Shown here piece by piece: positions 58,401 through 64,000 of a stretch of 64,000 nt of DNA. The number at the start of each line of letters is the position of its first letter. The first letter of the stretch is position 1. The notes under the pieces are model-generated. The model saw only the letters and a list, made by a program, of their open reading frames with translations, was not told where the DNA came from and made no database searches. Both the position numbers and the translations under genes were made by a program. The stretch lies in the NCBI RefSeq assembly GCF_031348265.1, contig NZ_CP133771.1:2232001-2296000 (forward strand), given 5' to 3'. The DNA is from Streptomyces collinus. GTDB lineage: Bacteria; Actinomycetota; Actinomycetes; Streptomycetales; Streptomycetaceae.

Positions 58401-58998
58401 GCTCGATCTCGATGCCGTGGTCCATCAGCTCCAGGAAGTAGCGGTCCTTGCCGAAGATGTCCTGGTAGTCGGCGGCGGCCTTGAGCGCCTCGTCGAAGTG
58501 GCCGAGGCGCAGCCGGGTCTGGACCTCGCCGGAGGGGCAGCCGGTGGAGGCGACGATCCCCTCGGACCACTGGGCGATGGTCTCCTTGTCCATCCGGGGC
58601 CACTTCTGCAGCCAGCCTTCGGCATACGCGTCGGAGGACAGCCGGAAGATGTTGTGCAGGCCGGTGCTGTTCACGGCCCACATCGTCTTGTGGGTGTAAC
58701 CACCGGAACCGGAGACGTCGTCCCGCTTCTGGTGCGGCTGGCCCCACTGGATCTTGCGCTTGTTGCGCCGGGACTCGGGCGCGACATAGGCCTCGATCCC
58801 GATGATCGGGGTCACACCGGACTTCTGGGCGGTGTGGAAGAAGTCGTAGGCGCCGTGGAGGTTGCCGTGGTCGGACATGGCGATGTGCGTCATGCCCATC
58901 TCGTTGCACGCGTTGAACATGTCCTTGAGCCGCGCGGCACCGTCCAGCAGCGAGTACTGGGTGTGGACGTGCAGGTGCGTGAACGGCGGCTTTGACAC
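55459..58998 (-). CDS. dnaE: DNA polymerase III alpha subunit
   Basis: The 1179-aa replicative polymerase. N-terminal PHP domain (FTHLHVHTQYSLLDG), C-family catalytic domain with the metal-binding aspartates in PDVDIDFDERRR, tandem HhH region, and C-terminal OB fold (GGIISGLQRKMTKQGNAWA, partly shown). GTG 58998 (MSKPPFTHLHVH) is 9 nt after GGAGG and gives the length expected for Streptomyces DnaE; the frame stays open upstream, but that stretch is non-coding in type. Transcribed toward the strong terminator at 55406. Confidence 0.97.
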   Translation of the reverse strand: MSKPPFTHLHVHTQYSLLDGAARLKDMFNACNEMGMTHIAMSDHGNLHGAYDFFHTAQKSGVTPIIGIEAYVAPESRRNKRKIQWGQPHQKRDDVSGSGGYTHKTMWAVNSTGLHNIFRLSSDAYAEGWLQKWPRMDKETIAQWSEGIVASTGCPSGEVQTRLRLGHFDEALKAAADYQDIFGKDRYFLELMDHGIEIEHRVRDGLLEIGKKLGIPPLVTNDSHYTYAHEASAHDALLCIQTGKNLSDPDRFRFDGTGYYLKSTDEMYAIDSSDAWQEGCANTRLIAEMVDTTGMFEKRDLMPKFDIPEGYTEVSWFREETLRGMHRRFPDGIPDDRMKQVEYEMDTIISMGFPGYFLVVADFIMWAKKQGIAVGPGRGSAAGSIVAYALGITDLDPIPHGLIFERFLNPERISMPDVDIDFDERRRVEVIRYVTEKYGADKVAMIGTYGTIKAKNAIKDSARVLGYPYAMGDRLTKAMPADVLGKGINLDGITNPEHPRYSEAGEIRAMYENEPDVKKVIDTAKGVEGLVRQMGVHAAGVIMSSETITDHVPVWVRHTDKVTITQWDYPSCESLGLLKMDFLGLRNLTIMDDAVKMVKSNKGIDIDLLSLPLDDPTTFELLQRGDTLGVFQFDGGPMRSLLRLMKPDNFEDISAVSALYRPGPMGMNSHTNYALRKNGQQDITPIHPELEEPLKEVLDVTYGLIVYQEQVQKAAQIIAGYSLGEADILRRVMGKKKPEELAKNFVLFQEGARKKGFSDEAIQGLWDVLVPFAGYAFNKAHSAAYGLVSYWTAYLKANHPAEYMAALLTSVKDDKDKSAVYLNECRRMGIKVLPPDVNESMSNFAAQGDDVILFGLSAVRNVGTNVVESIIRCRKAKGKYVSFPDYLDKVEAVVCNKRTTESLIKAGAFDAMGHTRKGLTAHYEPMIDNVVAVKRKEAEGQFDLFGGMGEAETSEPGFGLDVEFSPDEWDKTYLLAQEREMLGLYVSDHPLFGLEHILSDKADAGISQLTGGEHSDGAVVTIGGIISGLQRKMTKQGNAWAIATVEDLAGSIECMFFPATYQLVSTQLVEDAVVFVKGRLDKREDIPRLVAMELMVPDLSNAGTNAPVVLTIPATRVTPPLVSRLGEVLSHHKGDSEVRIKLQGPTKTTVLRLDRHRVKPDPALFGDLKVLLGPSCLAG

Positions 58999-59215
58999 GG
59001 CTGCGGCCTCCAGAGGAAACATACGACACATGGGGCCCGGCAGGCTGCGGACAGTCTGGGGGCAGCGTCGAAGTCTATGCCTCGGCACTGACACCTGGAG
59101 GGCCGACCCGCGTACCTTCATGCGAGGGTTCGCGGGCACTCCCGCGGGCCGCCGCACGTTAGGATCCAGGGCGGACCTGCCGCCCTGACACGCATGCACC
59201 AGGAGGCACCCAGCG

Positions 59216-60556
59216 ATGTCGTTCCCGCAGCTCGACGGCGAGCACCGCGGTGAGGAGATCCTCGCCGTCTTCGACACCGCCTTCGGCGAGCTCCTGGCCG
59301 CCGACCCGGCCGCGTTCCGCGTGAAGTTCCGCAAGATGGCGGCCTCGGCCTTCGCCTTCTACCGGGGGACGGCGGGCCTCTTCTACCACGACCTGACCGT
59401 GTCTGATCAGTTCGGGTCGAAGCAGGGCGGCCCGTACCTGGACGAGCGCACCTCGCGCGTGTGGATCCACGGCGACCTGCACGCGGAGAACTTCGGCACG
59501 TACATGGACGCCAACGGCCGCCTGATCTTCAACGTCAACGACTTCGACGAGGCCTACGTCGGCCCCTTCACCTGGGACCTCAAGCGCCTCGCCGCCTCCA
59601 TCGCGCTGATCGGCTACGCGAAGGCGCTCAGCGACGAGCAGATCTCCGAGCTGGTGACGATCTACGCGGTCGCCTACCGCGAGCGGATCCACGCCCTGGC
59701 GACGGGCGCGAAGAGCGACGAGGTGCCGCCGTTCACGCTGGACACCGCGCAGGGCCCGCTGCTGGACGCGCTGCGTGACGCCCGCTCGCTGACCCGCTTC
59801 GGCCTGCTGGACTCGATGACGGAGATCCGCGACTTCGAGCGCCGCTTCGCCTCCGGAGGCGGCTCCGTCGAGCTGGACGCGGCCACCCGCTACAAGGTCC
59901 TCGCCGCCTTCGACGGCTACCTGGAGACGCTCCCGGACAGCTCGCTGGCCCGCCCGGACTCCTACCGCGTGAAGGACGTGGTCGGCCGGCGCGGCATCGG
60001 CATCGGCTCGGCGGGGCTGCCGTCGTACAACATCCTGCTGGAGGGGCACAGCGACGCCCTGGAGAACGATGTCGTGATCTACATCAAGCAGGCCCAGACC
60101 CCGGCCGTCTCCCGGCACATCACGGACCCGGAGATCCGCGGCTACTTCCAGCACGAGGGGCACCGCACGGTCATCTCCCAGCGTGCCCTGCAGGCGCACG
60201 CCGACCCATGGCTGGGCTGGACGGAGCTGGACGGCGCGGGACAGCTGGTCGCCGAGGTCTCGCCGTACGCGGTGGACCTCGACTGGGGAGACATCGACGA
60301 CCCGGAGGAGATCGCCCAGGTGGTGGCCGACCTCGGCCGGGCGACGGCTACGATGCACTCGGCGGCGGACGACCAGTCCGGTGAGTCCCTGGTGCCGTTC
60401 TCCACGGAGCGGGCCATCGACGCGGCGCTCGCGGCCGACGAGGAGGGCTTCGCCCCCCTGCTGGTCGACTTCGCGCACACCTACGGCGCACGCGCGCGTG
60501 CCGACCACCAGACCTTCGTGGACCTGTTCCGCAACGGACGGATTCCGGGGCTGTGA
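59216..60556 (+). CDS. DUF2252 protein (kinase-like fold)
   Basis: A 446-aa cytosolic protein of the DUF2252 family. HGDLHAENF and FNVNDFDEA resemble the catalytic loop (HGDxHxxN) and the DFD/DFG metal loop of aminoglycoside-phosphotransferase-like kinases. An upstream segment FYRGTAGLFYHD is also a family hallmark. Function unknown; phosphotransfer is inferred from fold motifs. AGGAGG lies 8 nt before the ATG. Divergent from dnaE; TAGGAT at 59161-59166 may be its -10 box. Confidence 0.85.
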   Translation: MSFPQLDGEHRGEEILAVFDTAFGELLAADPAAFRVKFRKMAASAFAFYRGTAGLFYHDLTVSDQFGSKQGGPYLDERTSRVWIHGDLHAENFGTYMDANGRLIFNVNDFDEAYVGPFTWDLKRLAASIALIGYAKALSDEQISELVTIYAVAYRERIHALATGAKSDEVPPFTLDTAQGPLLDALRDARSLTRFGLLDSMTEIRDFERRFASGGGSVELDAATRYKVLAAFDGYLETLPDSSLARPDSYRVKDVVGRRGIGIGSAGLPSYNILLEGHSDALENDVVIYIKQAQTPAVSRHITDPEIRGYFQHEGHRTVISQRALQAHADPWLGWTELDGAGQLVAEVSPYAVDLDWGDIDDPEEIAQVVADLGRATATMHSAADDQSGESLVPFSTERAIDAALAADEEGFAPLLVDFAHTYGARARADHQTFVDLFRNGRIPGL

Positions 60557-60604
60557 CGGCAAGGCCTCTCACAGGCATCCTTTAGGGGTCCCTTACCGGC
60601 CCCC

Positions 60605-61324
60605 ATGACAGACTCTCCTTTCGCTATGGACATATCCGGGATCCGCCTCAGAGCCGTACGCGCGGCGCTGTTCACGGCCGTGGTCGTGACGCTCAGCACC
60701 GCGTCGCACGTGCTGCTGTCCCGGGCCCCGCTGCCGGTGGGCACGGTGGCCGCGGTCGCCGCCGCCGTGTTCGTGATCGCGTTCGCCCTGGCCGGCCGGG
60801 AGCGCTCCTTCGGTCGGATCGCGGCCCTGCTGATCCCGCTGGAACTGACCGCCGACACGGTGTTCACCACCGGCCAGCACGCCTGTTACGGCCGCGCGGG
60901 CGGCCCGGTCGCCGGGCCCCTGCGCTCGGTCGGCCTGGATGTGCTCTGCGGCGGCGGAGAGGTCGGCACGCCCCTGGCCCGGATGGCCGGGGCCACCGGC
61001 ACCGAGCGGCTGGCGGCCGCGGTCGCCCACGCCGAACCGGCCACGGCCTGGCTGCTGCTCGGGGCGCACGTCGGCGTCGGGCTCCTCGCCGCCGTCTGGC
61101 TGCGCCGCGGCGAGCGGGCCCTGGCCCAGCTGCTGCGGGCGGTGACGGCGACGACGTTCCGGCCGCTGCTGCTGGCGGTCGCCGCGGTCGCGGTGGAGCG
61201 GGCCCCGGCAGGGCGGCGCCTGCCGGCGCGTACCGCCGACCGCACCCCCACCGCCCGCGACCGGATCCTCGCGTACTCCCTGGGACGGCGTGGACCGCCG
61301 TGCTCACCCGCCTTCGCGCAGTAA
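60605..61324 (+). CDS. Integral membrane protein, hypothetical
   Basis: A 239-aa protein with four to five membrane helices (about 20-40, 45-62, 70-85, 145-165, 180-195) and a conserved-looking loop HACYGRAGG with nearby Cys (TTGQHACYG, LDVLCGGGE). The C-terminal 45 residues are Arg/Pro-rich. No family recognised. It lies 116 nt upstream of the thioredoxin-fold gene on the same strand, a pairing that suggests joint work in the envelope. Confidence 0.7.
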   Translation: MTDSPFAMDISGIRLRAVRAALFTAVVVTLSTASHVLLSRAPLPVGTVAAVAAAVFVIAFALAGRERSFGRIAALLIPLELTADTVFTTGQHACYGRAGGPVAGPLRSVGLDVLCGGGEVGTPLARMAGATGTERLAAAVAHAEPATAWLLLGAHVGVGLLAAVWLRRGERALAQLLRAVTATTFRPLLLAVAAVAVERAPAGRRLPARTADRTPTARDRILAYSLGRRGPPCSPAFAQ

Positions 61325-61440
61325 GGCACCCGCGTCGCGGGAGGCGCCTTCGCCCCCGGTGCGGCACTTCCGAGCACCAGCAGTCCCCCTACGCATTCCG
61401 CACACCCCAGGTGTGCGCGTCCCCTACGGAGAACATCACC

Positions 61441-62259
61441 ATGAGCAAGCGCAACAGCCAGTCGGCGAAGACCGCGGCCCGCGAGCGGCTGCGCATCGAG
61501 CGCGAGCGCGAGGCCAAGCGGGCGAAGACCAAGCGGCAGGTCATCGTCGCCTGCTCCATCGTCGGTGTCCTGGCGATAGCCGGTGGCATCGGGTACGCGG
61601 TCGTCCAGGCCAACAAGCCCACCCACTGGGAGGCGGTCAAGGACGAGAAGGTCGTCACGCCGGCCAACACCACGGGCACCGACGGCACCACGGTCGTCAT
61701 CGGCAAGGACTCGGCGAAGAAGACGCTGAAGATCTACGAGGACCCGCGCTGTCCCGTGTGCGCCCAGTTCGAGCAGACCGTCGGCCCGACCGTGAAGAAG
61801 GACATCGACGACGGCAAGTACAAGATGCAGTTCGTCGGCGCCACCTTCATCGACAACAAGGACAACGGCGAGGGCTCCAAGAACGCGCTGAGCGCCATGG
61901 GCGCCGCGCTGAACGTGAGCGACCAGGCGTTCCTCGACTACAAGGCCGCGCTGTACTCGGCGAAGTACCACCCGGAGGAGACGACCGACAAGTTCAAGGA
62001 CGACAGCTACCTGATCAAGGTCGCGGACGCCGTCCCCGAGCTGAAGGGGAACAAGAAGTTCCAGGACGCGGTCGAGAAGGGCACCTACGACGCCTGGGCC
62101 ATGGCCATGTCGAAGACCTTCGACGACAACAAGGACGGCGTGAAGGGCACTCCGGGCTTCGTCATGGACGGCAAGCAGCTCACCGCCGACAGCCAGGGCA
62201 CACCGCTGATGACGGTGGCCGACTTCAACCGGGTCGTGGGCGAGGCCCTCAAGAAGTGA
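61441..62259 (+). CDS. Membrane-anchored DsbA-like thioredoxin-fold protein (CPVC)
   Basis: A 272-aa protein: highly charged cytosolic N-terminus (1-32), one membrane helix (about 33-55), then an extracytoplasmic thioredoxin-like domain with C104-P-V-C107 and the cis-Pro loop KGTPGFVMDGK. Paralogous layout to the CPAC protein at 31808, with the IGKDSAK/VGKDSAK strand before the redox motif shared. Expected role: thiol redox chemistry on secreted proteins. ATG start, ACGGAG about 10 nt upstream. Confidence 0.87.
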   Translation: MSKRNSQSAKTAARERLRIEREREAKRAKTKRQVIVACSIVGVLAIAGGIGYAVVQANKPTHWEAVKDEKVVTPANTTGTDGTTVVIGKDSAKKTLKIYEDPRCPVCAQFEQTVGPTVKKDIDDGKYKMQFVGATFIDNKDNGEGSKNALSAMGAALNVSDQAFLDYKAALYSAKYHPEETTDKFKDDSYLIKVADAVPELKGNKKFQDAVEKGTYDAWAMAMSKTFDDNKDGVKGTPGFVMDGKQLTADSQGTPLMTVADFNRVVGEALKK

Positions 62260-62289
62260 CGGCCGGTCAGGGACCGGTCGGCGTGTGAA

Positions 62290-62320
62290 GAGCGGGCGAA
62301 CTTCCGGAGTTCGCCCGCTC
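62290..62320 (+). terminator. Terminator after the CPVC thioredoxin-fold gene
   Basis: Perfect 13-bp arms GAGCGGGCGAACT (62290-62302) and AGTTCGCCCGCTC (62308-62320), 5-nt loop. Confidence 0.85.
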
Positions 62321-62351
62321 CGGCCCATACCGACCAGTAACCTGATCGGTC

Positions 62352-64000
62352 GTGACCAGTCGATACAGATCATCGAATACGTCAGAGGGCATCAACTCCC
62401 TCACCCCGCGCCGCCGTACGGTCGTCAAGGCCGCGGCGGCGACCGCTGTCCTGGCCGGCCCACTGGCGGCGACCCTGCCGGCGCGCGCCGTCGACCAGGC
62501 TCCCGCCTTCCTGCACGGCGTCGCCTCCGGGGACCCGCTGCCGGACGGCGTCCTGCTGTGGACCCGCGTCACTCCGGTACCGGAGGCGATACCCGGCTCC
62601 GGAGCCGGCCCGGACACCGAGGTGAGCTGGACCGTCGCCGAGGACAAGGCGTTCACCACCGTCGTCGCCAAGGGCTCGACCACCGCCACGGCCGCCTCCG
62701 ACCACACCGTGAAGGCCGACATCCGCGGCCTCAAGCCGGGTACCGACTACTGGTTCCGCTTCTCCGCCGGCGGCACCGACTCCCCCGCCGCACGCACCCG
62801 CACCGCCCCCGCGCACGACGCGGCCGTCACGGGCCTGCGCTTCGGCGTGGTCTCCTGCGCCAACTGGGAGGCCGGCTGGTTCTCCCCGTACCGCCACCTC
62901 GCGGCCCGCGGCGACCTGGACGCCTGGCTGCACCTCGGCGACTACATCTACGAGTACGGCACCGGCGAGTACGGCACCCGCGGCAAGGTCGTCCGCCCGC
63001 ACGCCCCGGCCCACGAGATCGTCACGCTCGCCGACTACCGCACCCGGCACGCCCGGTACAAGACCGACCCGGACCTTCAGGCGCTGCACGCCGCGGCCCC
63101 GGTCGTGGCGATCTGGGACGACCACGAGTTCGCTAACGACGCCTGGCCGGGCGGGGCGGAGAACCACACGGAGGGCGCGGAGGGCACCTGGTCCGCCCGT
63201 CAGGCCGCCGCCAAACAGGCCTACTTCGAGTGGATGCCGGTGCGCACGGCGATCGCGGGCACCACCTACCGCCGGCTGCGCTTCGGCAAGCTCGCCGACC
63301 TCTCCCTGCTGGACCTGCGCTCCTTCCGCTCGCAGCAGGTCAAGGTCGGCAACGGCGAGGTCGACGACCCGGACCGCACGCTCACCGGCCGTGCCCAGCT
63401 GGACTGGCTCAAGGCGGGGCTGACGTCGTCCGACACCACCTGGCGGCTGGTCGGCAACTCGGTGATGATCTCGCCGTTCGCCATCGGCTCGCTCTCCGCC
63501 GATCTGCTGAAGCCGCTGGCCAAGCTGCTGGGCCTGCCCCAGGAGGGACTCGCCCTCAACACCGACCAGTGGGACGGCTACACCGACGACCGCCGCGAGA
63601 TCCTGGCGCACCTGCGGACGAACGCGATCCGCAACACCGTCTTCCTCACCGGCGACATCCACATGGCCTGGGCCAACGACGTGCCGGTGGACGCCGGTAC
63701 GTATCCGCTGTCCCCGTCGGCCGCCACGGAGTTCGTCGTCACCTCGGTCACCTCGGACAACCTCGACGACATCGTCAAGGTTCCGGAGGGCACGGTCTCC
63801 GCGGTCGCCGCGCCGGTCATCCGCGCCGCCAACCGCCATGTCCACTGGGTCGACACCGACCGGCACGGCTTCGGCGTCCTGGACATCACGGCCGAGCGCG
63901 CGCAGATGGACTTCTACGTCGTCTCCGACCGCGCGAAGCGCGACGCGAGCGCCAAGTGGTCCCGCTCGTACCGCACCCGCAGCGGCACGCAGAAGGTCGA
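62352..64000 (+). CDS. phoD: Alkaline phosphatase D (Tat-exported), 3' end outside window
   Basis: The first 549 residues of a PhoD-type phosphodiesterase/phosphatase that releases phosphate outside the cell. A twin-arginine signal [13 protein letters not shown] is followed by a hydrophobic stretch and ARA-V cleavage. An N-terminal beta domain (Pho[22 protein letters not shown], partly) precedes the metallophosphatase core with [22 protein letters not shown] and LTGDIHMAW metal motifs. GTG 62352 lies 8 nt after TAACCT and has no ribosome-binding site, suggesting a leaderless transcript. I found no clear GTTCACC direct repeats (PHO box) directly upstream. Confidence 0.93.
   Translation, partial: MTSRYRSSNTSEGINSLTPRRRTVVKAAAATAVLAGPLAATLPARAVDQAPAFLHGVASGDPLPDGVLLWTRVTPVPEAIPGSGAGPDTEVSWTVAEDKAFTTVVAKGSTTATAASDHTVKADIRGLKPGTDYWFRFSAGGTDSPAARTRTAPAHDAAVTGLRFGVVSCANWEAGWFSPYRHLAARGDLDAWLHLGDYIYEYGTGEYGTRGKVVRPHAPAHEIVTLADYRTRHARYKTDPDLQALHAAAPVVAIWDDHEFANDAWPGGAENHTEGAEGTWSARQAAAKQAYFEWMPVRTAIAGTTYRRLRFGKLADLSLLDLRSFRSQQVKVGNGEVDDPDRTLTGRAQLDWLKAGLTSSDTTWRLVGNSVMISPFAIGSLSADLLKPLAKLLGLPQEGLALNTDQWDGYTDDRREILAHLRTNAIRNTVFLTGDIHMAWANDVPVDAGTYPLSPSAATEFVVTSVTSDNLDDIVKVPEGTVSAVAAPVIRAANRHVHWVDTDRHGFGVLDITAERAQMDFYVVSDRAKRDASAKWSRSYRTRSGTQKV

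Noticed and set aside
55531..58995. 1154-codon plus-strand frame opposite dnaE
   Set aside because: Shadow; dnaE is certain.
62321..62351. PHO box for phoD
   Set aside because: No GTTCACC direct repeats; the only similar string (GTTCGCC) is part of the terminator stem.

Overview
The window is high-GC actinobacterial chromosome of the Streptomyces type. Third codon positions are nearly always G or C, many genes start at GTG, and most operon junctions are 4-nt ATGA or GTGA overlaps. The gene order (gltBD, ADP-ribosylglycohydrolase operon, lgt, trpCMBA, trpE, his operon, dnaE, phoD) is the core-chromosome order I know from Streptomyces coelicolor and its relatives. I see no rRNA, tRNA, CRISPR array, prophage or transposase gene.

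Layout. 1-7.2 kb: 5' part of pepN, a receiver-only response regulator, chorismate mutase, a GNAT acetyltransferase, an HExxH/zinc-ribbon protein, an unpartnered cytochrome b (QcrB-type) and a VWA-domain protein. 7.2-15.4 kb: a MacB/FtsX-type ABC export cassette (two ATPases, two very large permeases), followed by a decayed second copy of the VWA gene, so the cassette lies between two direct copies of that gene. 15.5-23.7 kb: a GH46 chitosanase homologue lacking the usual catalytic Glu, glutamate synthase gltB-gltD with a GlnR-like box upstream, and a VIT1-type metal transporter. 23.9-30.7 kb: a compact six-gene operon of four different ADP-ribosylglycohydrolase-family proteins, a class III CoA transferase and a CitE-like lyase, closed by a 20-bp-stem hairpin.

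30.8-46.1 kb is a biosynthetic block on the minus strand: lgt, a membrane-anchored thioredoxin-fold protein, trpA-trpB-trpM-trpC, a DUF2752 protein, two small membrane proteins downstream of trpE, hisI, then (beyond a plus-strand TIGR03085 gene) hisF-ridA-priA-hisH-small membrane protein-hisB-hisC-hisD. No trpF is present; PriA is expected to serve both the histidine and tryptophan pathways, which fits the his and trp genes lying side by side. TrpM is a small regulator of tryptophan biosynthesis in S. coelicolor.

46.2-64 kb is mixed: a TTA-containing beta-helix/membrane protein, a LON-substrate-binding-domain protein, a small secreted protein behind a 16-bp palindrome, YbaK, a DUF2567 protein, an ABC-2 transporter pair, a NYN-domain protein, a 55-aa basic protein, dnaE, a DUF2252 protein, a second thioredoxin-fold protein and the 5' part of a Tat-exported phoD. 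A 109-bp inverted-repeat element at 50.9 kb supplies the stop codons of both flanking convergent genes.

The main candidates for under-described biology are the four-ARH/CoA-transferase/CitE operon, the VWA-flanked ABC cassette with its AbrB-like ATPase tail, the two TTA (bldA-dependent) genes, the active-site-altered chitosanase and the inverted-repeat element.
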